Source: Pseudomonas baltica
GTDB taxonomy: Bacteria > Pseudomonadota > Gammaproteobacteria > Pseudomonadales > Pseudomonadaceae
Length of the DNA stretch: 64,000 nucleotides
Assembly: GCF_031880315.1 (NCBI RefSeq)
Contig: NZ_CP134771.1
Span: 6,566,423 to 6,630,422 of the forward strand
Direction of reading: 5' to 3'
Under the pieces are notes generated by a model. The model saw only the letters and a list, made by a program, of their open reading frames with translations, was not told where the DNA came from and searched no databases. This document shows, piece by piece, positions 1-8,377 of this stretch. Each line of letters opens with the position of its first letter. Within the stretch, counting starts at the first letter, position 1. Position numbers and translations under genes: made by a program.

Positions 1-1043
1 TAGAACTTCACCAGGCGGTCGAACGGGAAGCGGCCTTGCAGGTACAGGTTGACCAGCTCGGGGATGAACTTCTGAGGCACGCTGTCACCTTCGACGATGC
101 CGCGGATGGTCTTGCCGCCTAGCAGCAGGTCGTTGACGTCGAACTCGGCGGTGGTGCCCAGCGCGGGTGCGCCGACCACACCCAGAGCGCCACGGCTACC
201 GAGGGCGTCCACGGCTTGGCGCAACACGGCCGGGCGGCCGGTGGACTCAAGGGCGAAGTTGACGCCCCCGCCGGTGATTTCGCGGATGGCCGCCACCGGG
301 TCAGTGTCCTGACTGTTGATCACGTGGGTGGCGCCTAGCTCGCTGGCCAGGGCCAGGCGGGAGGGCACCACGTCGACGGCGATGATGGTCGTGGCCCCTG
401 CCACCCGCGCGGCGAGTACCGCGCTCAAGCCCACGGCGCCACCGCCGAAGGCGGCGAAGCTGCTGCCCGGGGTGACTTTCAGCGAGTTGATCACCGCACC
501 GGCGCCAGTCTGGATGCCACAGCCCAGCGGCCCGAGCAGTTCCAACGGCGCCTCGCGGCTGACCTTGACCGCATTGTTCTCGCGGCTCAAGGCCAAGGTC
601 GCGAAAGACGACTGGGCGAAGAAGTGATCGTTGAGCCGTTGCCCGGCGTCGTCTTGCAAGGCGCTTTCGCCCTGCGGGTCGCCACCACTGAAGTTGCGCC
701 CGAAGAACTCCTGGCAATAGGCGGTATGGCCGCCGCCGCATGACAGGCAGTGGCCGCAGTAGCCGTACGTCAGCACCACGTGGTCGCCCACCTGCAGGCC
801 CTGCACCAGTGGGCCCACGGCTTCGACGATGCCCGAGCCCTCATGGCCGAGCACCGCCGGCAGCGGCACGGGGTAGTACTGGTCGCGCACGATCATGTCG
901 GTGTGGCACATGCCGGTAGCAACGATGCGTACCAACACTTCATCGCCGCGCGGGTTGCGGATCTGTGCGGTTTCGAGGGCGAAGGGCGCGCCTTTGCCGC
1001 GGGTGACGGCGGCGGTAACGGGACGGTAGACGGTTGCGTTCAT
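1..1043 (-). CDS. Zinc-dependent aryl-alcohol dehydrogenase (XylB-like), 3' end cut by window
   Basis: Medium-chain alcohol dehydrogenase, likely oxidising benzyl-type alcohols to aldehydes with NAD. The reading frame from ATG at 1043 is open to the window edge, so about 347 residues are visible and the stop is missing. The N-terminal part shows the catalytic-zinc cysteine in GMCHTDM, the GHEGSG histidine-glutamate motif, and a structural-zinc cluster of four cysteines (GYCGHC, SCGG, then a Cys before QEFF). A GGGAVG-type Rossmann turn follows. AGGAG lies about 10 bases before the ATG. It follows the aldehyde dehydrogenase by 18 bases, so the two form an operon converting aromatic alcohol to acid. 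The exact substrate is inferred from the pair, not proven. Confidence 0.85.
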   Translation of the reverse strand, partial: MNATVYRPVTAAVTRGKGAPFALETAQIRNPRGDEVLVRIVATGMCHTDMIVRDQYYPVPLPAVLGHEGSGIVEAVGPLVQGLQVGDHVVLTYGYCGHCLSCGGGHTAYCQEFFGRNFSGGDPQGESALQDDAGQRLNDHFFAQSSFATLALSRENNAVKVSREAPLELLGPLGCGIQTGAGAVINSLKVTPGSSFAAFGGGAVGLSAVLAARVAGATTIIAVDVVPSRLALASELGATHVINSQDTDPVAAIREITGGGVNFALESTGRPAVLRQAVDALGSRGALGVVGAPALGTTAEFDVNDLLLGGKTIRGIVEGDSVPQKFIPELVNLYLQGRFPFDRLVKF

Positions 1044-1061
1044 TGTTATTGTTCTCCTGGT

Positions 1062-2540
1062 TTAAAGCGGATAGGCCGGGGCGTCACCCTTGACGGTCAG
1101 CCACTGCCATTGCGTGAATTCTTCCCAGTTGGCCGGGCCGCCGATGCTGGTGCCGTTGCCAGAGGCGCCGACGCCGCCGAACGGGTTGATGACCTCGTCG
1201 TTGACGGTCTGGTCGTTGATATGCAGCAGACCCACGCGCAGCTGCTCGCCGAGCTTCAGGGCGCGGCTGACGTTCTGCGACAGCACCGCGGCGGAGAGGC
1301 CGTAGTCGGTATCGTTGGCCAGTTCGATGGCCTGGGCGTCGGTGTCGAAGGGGATGACCACGGCCACCGGGCCGAAGATTTCTTCATGGAAGGCCGGGTT
1401 ATCGCGGGTCACGCCGCTGAGCACGGTAGGCTTGAAGAACAGGCCTTCATAGGTGCCGCCGGCGTCCAGGCTGGCGCCGGCATCGACGGCGGCCTTGACC
1501 ACCTTGGCGGCATGGTCGCGCTGCGCGGCGTTGATCAACGGCCCCAGGTGTACTTGGCTGCTGGCAGGATCGCCAACCGTGAGGCTGTCGGCCTTGGCCA
1601 CCAGTTTTTCCAGGAACCGGTCGTAGATGCCGCGTTGCACCAGCAAGCGGCCGGTGGACATGCAGATCTGCCCCTGGTGCAAGTACACGCCCCACGTGGC
1701 GTTGGCCAGCGCCAGGTCTAGGTCGGCGTCGTCCAGCACGATCAGTGAGTTTTTGCCGCCCAGCTCCAGGGACACTTTCTTCAAGTGTTTTCCAGCGGCT
1801 TCGCCAACCTTGCGCCCCGCGCCGGTGGAGCCAGTGAACTGGATCATGGCGATGTTGCGGTCGCTGGTCAGTGCTGCGCCTGCGTCAGCGCCGCCAGGGA
1901 GTACGTGCAGCACGCCCTTGGGCAAGCCGGCCAACTCGAACAGGCGGGCAATCACCAGGCCGCCGCACACTGCGGTGCGCGGGTCCGGCTTGAGTACCAC
2001 AGCGTTGCCGGTGGCCAGGGCCGGGGCGACCGCGCGCATGGCCAGGTACAGCGGAAAGTTGAAGGGCGAGATCACCCCGATCACCCCCAGCGGCCGGCGC
2101 CGCGCCAGGCTCAGGCGGCCAGCGCTGGAGGGCAGCACTTCGCCCTGGCTGCGTGACGGCAGAGCGGCGCTTTCGTGCAGGGCCTTGATGGTGATGTTTG
2201 TTTCAAAGGCAGCCTTGGCCTGGGTCGAGCCGCTTTCGCGGACCAGCCAGCCGACGATGCTATCGAAATTGCTCTCAGCCAGTTGCGCGGCCTTGCGAAA
2301 CAGCGCTGAGCGCTCGTCGTAAGGCAGCTGGTACCAGCCACGTTGAGCGTCGGCGGCCTGCTGGGCGCTGCTGGCAATCTGCGCCGCGTCGGCATTGGCG
2401 ATTTCGCCCAGGGCATTGCCGGTGGCCGGTTCGACCACCGCGCTGGATGCAGCGTTGCCGGGTTGCCAGGAACCGGTGAACAGGCGCTGGTGCCACAGGG
2501 CGTTCGGAAGAAATTCGGCAGTTGAGGCAGGGGTGCTCAT
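1062..2540 (-). CDS. NAD-dependent benzaldehyde dehydrogenase family protein (XylC-like)
   Basis: Aldehyde dehydrogenase superfamily member of 492 residues, expected to oxidise aromatic aldehydes such as benzaldehyde to the acid. Visible hallmarks are the N-terminal NAD fold, the FTGSTGAGRKVG loop, the general base glutamate in SLELGGKN, the nucleophilic cysteine in GQICMSTG, and the C-terminal PFGGVGASGNG motif. Overall it resembles TOL-plasmid XylC as remembered. I place the start at ATG 2540, preceded by GAGGG; a longer frame to 2624 would run back through the sigma-54 promoter and is rejected. It is the first gene of an operon with the alcohol dehydrogenase. Salicylaldehyde or vanillin dehydrogenase is a less likely alternative. 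Confidence 0.85.
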   Translation of the reverse strand: MSTPASTAEFLPNALWHQRLFTGSWQPGNAASSAVVEPATGNALGEIANADAAQIASSAQQAADAQRGWYQLPYDERSALFRKAAQLAESNFDSIVGWLVRESGSTQAKAAFETNITIKALHESAALPSRSQGEVLPSSAGRLSLARRRPLGVIGVISPFNFPLYLAMRAVAPALATGNAVVLKPDPRTAVCGGLVIARLFELAGLPKGVLHVLPGGADAGAALTSDRNIAMIQFTGSTGAGRKVGEAAGKHLKKVSLELGGKNSLIVLDDADLDLALANATWGVYLHQGQICMSTGRLLVQRGIYDRFLEKLVAKADSLTVGDPASSQVHLGPLINAAQRDHAAKVVKAAVDAGASLDAGGTYEGLFFKPTVLSGVTRDNPAFHEEIFGPVAVVIPFDTDAQAIELANDTDYGLSAAVLSQNVSRALKLGEQLRVGLLHINDQTVNDEVINPFGGVGASGNGTSIGGPANWEEFTQWQWLTVKGDAPAYPL

Positions 2541-2607
2541 TGTGGGTGTCCCTCTTGTTTTGACGTATGCGCAAAGCCGAGTTGGCGTTGCGGCGCTGTC
2601 TTGGCAT

Positions 2608-2623
2608 AGCAGAGGGCGTGCCA
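2608..2623 (-). promoter_or_regulatory. Sigma-54 (RpoN) -24/-12 promoter of the aromatic alcohol operon
   Basis: Read leftwards the sequence is TGGCACGCCCTCTGCT. It matches the sigma-54 consensus TGGCACG-N4-TTGC at every fixed base except one T, with exact GG-to-GC spacing. The predicted start of transcription is near 2597, giving a leader of about 57 bases before the ATG at 2540. Confidence 0.8.
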
Positions 2624-2679
2624 TTTTGCCGCAGGCGCGGACGGGCAGGGGTTGTAGCGGGTGTTAGCGGCTCAGGCCT

Positions 2680-2738
2680 TGGCGTCCATGTCCAGATACT
2701 GGACATGGACGCCAGGATGAGTGTTCAGTTTCTGGACG
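2680..2738. promoter_or_regulatory. Two palindromic upstream activator sites, probable enhancer-binding-protein sites
   Basis: Bases 2680-2714 form a perfect inverted repeat, 16-base arms around ATA, whose core is TGTCCAG-ATA-CTGGACA. A second copy, TGTTCAG-TTT-CTGGACG, lies at 2722-2738. The centres are 33 bases apart, close to three helical turns, and about 100 and 133 bases upstream of the predicted sigma-54 start site, the usual place for NtrC-family activators. No such activator gene is in the window; it may lie beyond the left end. The rest of 2541-2991 shows no convincing gene. Confidence 0.65.
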
Positions 2739-2991
2739 TTGGCTATCACTACATAATTCCACCCGGGGCAGGTTGGCCCTTCCAGTGGATCTACTCGCGG
2801 ACATTGACTGATTCGTAATGGTCGAGAACCGTTCTGTATATAGAGTGCCTGTGTAATGTTCTGATGAACGGACACCCATTTTTTGCCCCCAGGAGGCGTG
2901 GAATCCATTGGATGTAGATAGGCGGCGGTGGACTGAGATTACCAATAAGCAGCTGTTATGAGACAGTTTTATGGAATTTATTGGAACTCCG

Positions 2992-3906
2992 TTACAAGCT
3001 ATCGGGGTCACCAAAAAACATCTGCAACCGAGACCGCAACCACCGCTCACCGGGATCATTGTCCTGCGACCCCCTCCACGCCATGTGCATCTCGAAGCTC
3101 TGAATCTCCAGCGGCAGCTCCTCCGCGCGCAGGCCACCGGCGGCGGTCAGTGCATCGGCGGTATAGTCGGGGACGATGGCGATGATGTCGGTGCCGGCCA
3201 GCAGTGTGCCCAGCCCGTTGAACTGTGGCACGGCCAGCACCACATGGCGCTTGCGGTCGATCTTCTCCAAGGCTGTATCGATAAAGCCGCTGAGGTCGCC
3301 GGCATAGGAGACCAGCGCGTGGGGCCGGCTGCAGAAGTCGTCCAGGCTCATGCTCCCTGGCATGCTGTCGGCGCGCAGCAACATCGGCCGCGCCCGGCGC
3401 AGCACTTTGCGCTTGGCGTTGGCGGGCAGGTCGTTGGTGTAGGCGACGCCGATGGATATCTCGCCGGAGGCCAGCAGGGCCGGCATCAGAATATAGTTGG
3501 TGCGGCGCACCACCAGGACGATCCCCGGTGCCTCGCCGCGCAGACGCTTGAGCAACTGGGGCAACAGCGAGAACTCGACATCGTCCGACAGCCCGATGCG
3601 GAAGACCGCAGTGCTGGTGGCCGGGTCGAATTCGGAGGCGCGGCTCACGGCCGTGGAGATCGAGTCCAGGGCGGGGGACAGCAGCGCGAAGATTTCCGTG
3701 GCGCGTGCCGACGGCTCCATGCTGCGCCCGGTGCGCACGAACAGCGGATCATCGAACAGGCTGCGCAGGCGCGACAACGCCGCGCTGATGGCCGGTTGAC
3801 CGAGAAACAGCTTTTCCGCGGCGCGGGTCACGCTGCGTTCGTGCATCAGGGTTTCAAAGACGATGAGCAGGTTAAGATCGACGCGACGCAGGTCGTTACG
3901 GTTCAT
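2992..3906 (-). CDS. mexT: LysR-type regulator MexT
   Basis: A 304-residue LysR regulator. The first 70 residues (MNRNDLRRVDLNLLIVFETL, then a winged helix-turn-helix with RSVTRAAEKLFLGQPAISAALSRLR) are nearly identical to P. aeruginosa MexT as remembered, and the effector domain also agrees (FNGLGTLLAGTDIIA, ending MFFGDPDSL). MexT activates mexEF-oprN and mexS under electrophilic or nitrosative stress. It is divergent from mexS, as in P. aeruginosa, which supports orthology. Unlike there, mexE does not follow; downstream is the aromatic alcohol operon, separated by 451 bases. The frame is intact, with none of the inactivating lesions common in mexT. Confidence 0.9.
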   Translation of the reverse strand: MNRNDLRRVDLNLLIVFETLMHERSVTRAAEKLFLGQPAISAALSRLRSLFDDPLFVRTGRSMEPSARATEIFALLSPALDSISTAVSRASEFDPATSTAVFRIGLSDDVEFSLLPQLLKRLRGEAPGIVLVVRRTNYILMPALLASGEISIGVAYTNDLPANAKRKVLRRARPMLLRADSMPGSMSLDDFCSRPHALVSYAGDLSGFIDTALEKIDRKRHVVLAVPQFNGLGTLLAGTDIIAIVPDYTADALTAAGGLRAEELPLEIQSFEMHMAWRGSQDNDPGERWLRSRLQMFFGDPDSL

Positions 3907-4002
3907 CTTCAGTGCTTCTGTTCAGTGACGACGAGGGGGCGGGGTGAATCTTAAGGGCAAAGACTGGTAACCTGCACCGAGAAAATGAAAATTGTCGCCA
4001 GT

Positions 4003-4024
4003 TGATTGAATCGCCGATCAATCA
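4003..4024. promoter_or_regulatory. Nod-box-like LysR operator between mexT and mexS
   Basis: TGATTGA, eight spacer bases, then TCAATCA: a perfect 7-base inverted repeat 96 bases upstream of mexT and 94 upstream of mexS. It has the layout of a LysR-type site and contains the CGAT core seen in MexT nod boxes, but is only a partial match to the published MexT consensus as I recall it. It is the likely MexT site for mexS activation and autoregulation. Confidence 0.5.
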
Positions 4025-4117
4025 CAGGCATGTTGACTATTAATAGGCCGCCATAGCCTTAGCGGGAAAGCCCGGATAAAGTTCATGGCATTAGAGGTCA
4101 CTTTGACGAGGTTTGCG

Positions 4118-5140
4118 ATGTCCCGCACGATCCGTTTTCACAAGTTCGGTCCGGCAGATGTGCTCAAGTGCGAAGAGCACGCAGCCGCTTTGCCTGCGCC
4201 TGGTGAAGTGCAGGTTCGTGTCGAAGCTATCGGCATCAGCTGGTACGACATTCTGTGGCGCCAGAACCTGGCGTCATCCCACGCTCGTCTGCCTGCTGGC
4301 CTGGGTCATGAAATGGCCGGCGTGGTCGTGGCAGTAGGCGAGGGCGTCGAAGTGCTGGCGGTCGGCGACAAGGTCGCCAGCTTCCCGGCCGAGAGTCCCA
4401 ATCAATATCCGGTCTACGGTGAGGTCATCGTGCTGCCGGTGACCGCCCTGACCCGTTATCCCGAATTGCTCACTCCGGTTCAGGCCAGTGTGCATTACAC
4501 GCCGCTGCTGATCGCTTACTTCGCCTATCGCGACCTGGCGCGCACCAAGCCCGGTCAGGTCGCGCTGGTTACCGATGCCAGTCATTGCGCCGGCCCGGCC
4601 TTCGTGCAACTGGGCAAGGCGCTCGGTGTACGGGTGGTCGCGGCGACCAAATCAGCGGAGCAGCGCGACTACCTGCTGGCGCTGGGGGCGGAAAAGGTCA
4701 TCGTCACCGAGGAACAGGACCTGGTCATGCAGATCAGCAAGTTCACCGATGGCCGTGGTGTCGATATGGTCTTCGACGGCCTGGGTGGCCCGCAGATGTC
4801 ATTGATGGGCGATGTGCTTGCGCCCCGTGGCAGCCTGATCCTGTACGGCCTGCAAGGCGGCAATCAGACGCCGTTCCCGGCGTGCGCGGCGTTCCAGAAG
4901 AACATTCAGTTCTATGTGCATTGCATCAGCAATTTCACCGGCAAGCCGGAGCTGGGCATCGTTCAGGATCACGAGGCCTTGCAGCGTGCGTTGGCGGACA
5001 TCAACCAGATGACCGCCGACCGCATCCTGCTGCCCCAGGAGATTCGCGTCTATCCCTTCGGCCAGTTCGTGGAAGCCCACCGCTACATGGACGAGTGCCC
5101 GTGCGGCGCCCGCGTGGCCCTGGAAGTGGAACCCGCTTGA
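4118..5140 (+). CDS. mexS: MexS, zinc-independent quinone-oxidoreductase-like protein
   Basis: A 340-residue medium-chain dehydrogenase/reductase of the quinone oxidoreductase group. It shows the N-terminal GroES-like fold (GHEMAGVVVAVG) and a Rossmann domain with a LGVRVVAATKS turn; zinc-ligand cysteines are absent. MexS detoxifies an electrophile whose build-up otherwise activates MexT; loss of mexS switches on MexEF-OprN. I chose ATG 4118 (MSRTIRFHKFG, matching MexS) with GAGG just upstream, instead of the longer frame from 4085. It is divergent from mexT across a nod-box-like palindrome. Confidence 0.88.
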   Translation: MSRTIRFHKFGPADVLKCEEHAAALPAPGEVQVRVEAIGISWYDILWRQNLASSHARLPAGLGHEMAGVVVAVGEGVEVLAVGDKVASFPAESPNQYPVYGEVIVLPVTALTRYPELLTPVQASVHYTPLLIAYFAYRDLARTKPGQVALVTDASHCAGPAFVQLGKALGVRVVAATKSAEQRDYLLALGAEKVIVTEEQDLVMQISKFTDGRGVDMVFDGLGGPQMSLMGDVLAPRGSLILYGLQGGNQTPFPACAAFQKNIQFYVHCISNFTGKPELGIVQDHEALQRALADINQMTADRILLPQEIRVYPFGQFVEAHRYMDECPCGARVALEVEPA

Positions 5141-5149
5141 GCCAAGCCC

Positions 5150-5235
5150 TGTAGCGAGGGGGCTTGCCGTCGATCAACTGTGTCAGCAAGGTGATGGTGC
5201 TGACACGTGTTATCGGGGGCAGGCCCCCTCGCTCC
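5150..5235. repeat. REPIN-like pair of inverted REP sequences
   Basis: Outer arms TAGCGAGGGGGCTTGCC and its near-complement GGCAGGCCCCCTCGCT enclose an inner perfect repeat GTGTCAGCA / TGCTGACAC. This is the classic extragenic palindromic doublet of fluorescent pseudomonads and may end mexS transcription. Single diverged REP-like copies appear near 24252, 26732 and 30836. Confidence 0.7.
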
Positions 5236-5413
5236 ATCTGTACATCCCCGCTTACGTTTGCTTGATCGCGGTGTAGGAAAATTCCGGTAATCTGCACTGG
5301 TTTTCCGCGCTGATCTGTATCTTTCAATACATTCCCATGCCCCGATAATACTTCCTGCCAATTGCCTCCCGCCGGTGTGGAGCGTTGCCCGACGGTTTTG
5401 ACAGGGATCGATC

Positions 5414-6871
5414 TTGAGCGAGCTGCATCAACAAGCCATCAACTACGTCTATCTGCAGGTGTTACAAAAACTGCAGTGCCACTATTCCCATCGCCAGCGC
5501 CTGGCGCTAGAGCAGCTTATACCGCGCATCATTCTGGCGGCGGGTGGCCCGGGCCGGTTGGGTGAGTACCGGATCATGGTCGCCCATAATGGCGGTCGCG
5601 AGAGTGCTCAGGCCGTCGCCTTTCTGCGCGCTGCGCAGTTAAGCCTGACGGTACGCTGTGGGCAGACCTTCCTCCTGCGAATCGTGACCTGTCGCCAGGA
5701 AACCCTGACCGAACCCACCGCGGGTAATGTACGGCGCCTCTACGCTGCCTTGTTCGTCGAGGACGACCCACGCGTAGAGACTCTGCTGGCCGACGATCAT
5801 CAGGTATCGCCCTTCGACCTGCCGGAAGTTGGCATGGAGCCATTATCCGCCGTCCGGCGCATGAACTTGTTGATGGCAGGGCAGATCACCGGGGGCGATG
5901 TCCGCGCGACCTTCTGCCATCTCGATCACCAGCGCTACGCCAATGCCTTGCAGCGCGGCCTGCACTGGGGCGGCGCGGTGAATGCGCTGGTGCGGCTCGA
6001 GTCACCGCGCCAACGCCATCAGTATCAACTCTGGTCCCGCCAAGTCGCGCGCCGTGCTCAATCGCTGGCTCAACAGCGCGAAGTCGATGACCCTTTGCTC
6101 CAATCGTTCTGCGCGTTGCGTGCGGGGCTCGGGCAGGGCGCTCGTCCGCCACGGACCGTCAAGTCGTTGGCCTTGGACGATCTTATGGACGAGATTCTCG
6201 ACACACCTTGCATGCCATTGCTCGAGTTCCTCGGCTTTCGGCTGACGGATCTGGGCGCGGTGATCGGCCAGGCCGATCTTGCTCATCCATTGCTGCTGGC
6301 GCATATCGCAGGGCTGCGATCCGAAGCCCTGACACTGCTCGACTACCGCGACGGCATCGAACACTACCTGAACCTTTCAAGCCCTTTGTTGCGTCAGCGC
6401 AAGTTGCCCCAGGAATTGCTTCGTGCAGCGTTGGCCGGTTATGCCACCAAAGCAACCCTCACCGCCCACCGCAAACGGGCCAATGCGCTGCTCACTACAC
6501 GCTATGGCCTAGGTGAAAAGCAGCTGGTGTGCATGCTGTTCGCGCCTTTTGTCGATCAGGGCGCCGGACTTGCGCGCTATCTGCGCCATTGCCATCACAG
6601 CATGCCGCGGGCGCTGCCCTATATGCATAGCGCACTGGCTGGCGAGACGGTGCCCATGCCCGTCCAACAATGGTTGACCGAGAGCAGCGGGTTGCCATTG
6701 AAACGATTGCGGGAGCTGTACAGGATGGCGCGGGTGCACGTCGACGACGACCAGGGATTGTTAGCGAATTCGCCGCACTGGCCGCTCAACAGCCGTGGCG
6801 TGCGGGGCCTGCATCCGGTGACCGGTTTGCCCGCCCTGAGCCCGGCCGGCCGACGTGAGCGTGAATCATGA
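5414..6871 (+). CDS. Uncharacterised 485-residue protein coupled to a MocR-like regulator
   Basis: I do not recognise this family. The start is TTG at 5414, with AGGGA eight bases upstream; no ATG fits better. The protein is soluble, with no signal peptide or membrane segment. Near residues 45-70 is a glycine-rich stretch (ILAAGGPGRLGEYRIMVAHNGG). The rest looks mostly helical and rich in arginine, histidine and leucine, with a CHLDHQRY segment near residue 165. Its last codons overlap the next gene as ATGA, so the two are translationally coupled and probably work together. A stress or metabolic accessory role is possible, but nothing in the sequence shows function. Confidence 0.6.
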   Translation: MSELHQQAINYVYLQVLQKLQCHYSHRQRLALEQLIPRIILAAGGPGRLGEYRIMVAHNGGRESAQAVAFLRAAQLSLTVRCGQTFLLRIVTCRQETLTEPTAGNVRRLYAALFVEDDPRVETLLADDHQVSPFDLPEVGMEPLSAVRRMNLLMAGQITGGDVRATFCHLDHQRYANALQRGLHWGGAVNALVRLESPRQRHQYQLWSRQVARRAQSLAQQREVDDPLLQSFCALRAGLGQGARPPRTVKSLALDDLMDEILDTPCMPLLEFLGFRLTDLGAVIGQADLAHPLLLAHIAGLRSEALTLLDYRDGIEHYLNLSSPLLRQRKLPQELLRAALAGYATKATLTAHRKRANALLTTRYGLGEKQLVCMLFAPFVDQGAGLARYLRHCHHSMPRALPYMHSALAGETVPMPVQQWLTESSGLPLKRLRELYRMARVHVDDDQGLLANSPHWPLNSRGVRGLHPVTGLPALSPAGRRERES

Positions 6872-8286
6872 CCAGGGCAGCGGCCCGCCGCTATGCCTAT
6901 CAAACCGTGTACGCCTATCTGGCGAGCCTGATTGCCGAAGCCACCGGCGAGCACAAGATCCGCCTGCCGTCATTGCGCGACCTGGCCAGCCGCCTGGACG
7001 TCTCCGTATCGACCGTGCAGCATGCCTACCAGCTACTCGAAAGCGAGGGGCGGATCATGTCCGTGGCCAAGTCCGGCTATTATGCTGTCGCCTCCCCAGC
7101 GGGCCCGCCGCTCGCTGCACTGGCCACGCCCACCGCCGAACCCGACCTGCTGCAAAGCCTCTACCACCATGCCTGTACCCCGGGCATGTGGGCACTGCAC
7201 CGCAGCGCCCCCTGGCCTGGCGACGCCTTTGGCCAGGCCCTGACCACACGGGAGCGGGAGATCCGGCGCCAGCACCGCAGCCCCGACAGCCATCCACTAG
7301 GCGAGCCGGCGCTGCGACGCGAACTGGCGGCGCGCTATACCCAGGCTACCCATCACCGCTGGTGTGCCGATGATGTCTATCTGGCGGCCGATCTGCGCGC
7401 CACCCTCGATATCACCCTGGCCGCGCTGGATATCAGCGGCCGCACGGTGATGATCACGACGCCGGCGTCCCCCGTGTTACTGATGGCACTCGACGCTGCG
7501 GGGCTGGATGTCTGCGAGTTGCCCCTGGATATGGGCGGCGACCTGGATCTCGAGCGGGCCGCCCACTACTTGCGCGAGCGTGCGGTGGCGCTGGTGATCC
7601 TCAGTTCCACGCTCAATGGCCCACAAGGCGCACTCATGCCTGACACCACTCGACAGGCGTTGGCAAAACTGCTCGATCACCACGGCACTTGGGTGCTTGA
7701 GGACGATGATCATGGCGAGTTGTGTTTTTCCAATGAGACTCCCTTGCGAGATTGGGTAGCTCCGGAGCGTTTGCTCGTGTGTGGCTCGTTCGCACGGACC
7801 ATCGGCACCGAAGCGCGCTATGGCTACCTGCTGGTTCCACCCGAGGCGCGCTCGCCGATGACTGCATCGGTGCGTCAGCGCTTGTTGCAACGTGACTTCC
7901 ATCTGCCTCCAGTACGCCAGAAGGCCATCGCGCGCCTTTACCAGCGCAGGGCCATCGATGGTCAGCTGCGTTCCCTGCGCAACGGCCTGAAACTCAATGT
8001 TGGTCGGCTGGTGCAGCAACTCGATGACAGCCTGGGCGATCTGCTCTGCGCGCCGATGCCTGCGGGTGGCAGCGGGGTGTGGGTGAGTAGCCGCCACGCC
8101 ATCGATGTGCGACAGGTGTACGACCACCTGCTGAGACGACACATCCTCATCGCTCCAGGGCCGGTGTTCAGCAGCCAGGGCCATCATTCTCAATGCCTGC
8201 GCATCGCCTGTCCGGTCAACGGACGGGGGCTGCCGGGGCGGGTGATCGCCGAGTTGCGCAAGGCGTTGCAGTCTGGCCGTCGCTGA
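6868..8286 (+). CDS. MocR/GntR-type regulator with aminotransferase-like domain lacking the PLP lysine
   Basis: A 472-residue fusion of a GntR winged helix-turn-helix (residues about 5-75, LPSLRDLASRLDVSVSTVQHAYQLLE) and a fold-type I aminotransferase-like domain. Family members normally hold pyridoxal phosphate on the lysine of an SFSK motif. Here the matching segment is GSFARTIG, with Arg310 in the lysine position. The EDDYD loop is also altered to EDDDHGEL. The domain can therefore hardly form the internal aldimine, and probably senses another ligand or works without cofactor. The start ATG overlaps the stop of the preceding unknown gene. Its targets are likely local, but no operator was identified. 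Confidence 0.8.
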   Translation: MTRAAARRYAYQTVYAYLASLIAEATGEHKIRLPSLRDLASRLDVSVSTVQHAYQLLESEGRIMSVAKSGYYAVASPAGPPLAALATPTAEPDLLQSLYHHACTPGMWALHRSAPWPGDAFGQALTTREREIRRQHRSPDSHPLGEPALRRELAARYTQATHHRWCADDVYLAADLRATLDITLAALDISGRTVMITTPASPVLLMALDAAGLDVCELPLDMGGDLDLERAAHYLRERAVALVILSSTLNGPQGALMPDTTRQALAKLLDHHGTWVLEDDDHGELCFSNETPLRDWVAPERLLVCGSFARTIGTEARYGYLLVPPEARSPMTASVRQRLLQRDFHLPPVRQKAIARLYQRRAIDGQLRSLRNGLKLNVGRLVQQLDDSLGDLLCAPMPAGGSGVWVSSRHAIDVRQVYDHLLRRHILIAPGPVFSSQGHHSQCLRIACPVNGRGLPGRVIAELRKALQSGRR

Positions 8287-8377
8287 TCGAGGCGATCCAT
8301 TGGTCGCCAGACATTGTCATCGGCAGGGACTGTATGTATAAACAGGCCATGTTTTTTCCGTTGAAATATCTCGTCTC

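Noticed and set aside
750..1721. Long plus-strand open frame of 323 codons
   Set aside because: It lies opposite the two dehydrogenase genes, has no recognisable domain, and its composition is that expected of an antisense frame in GC-rich DNA.
2664..3137. Small minus-strand frames across the palindromes at 2680-2738
   Set aside because: They run through the activator sites and into mexT, have no ribosome site and resemble no protein.
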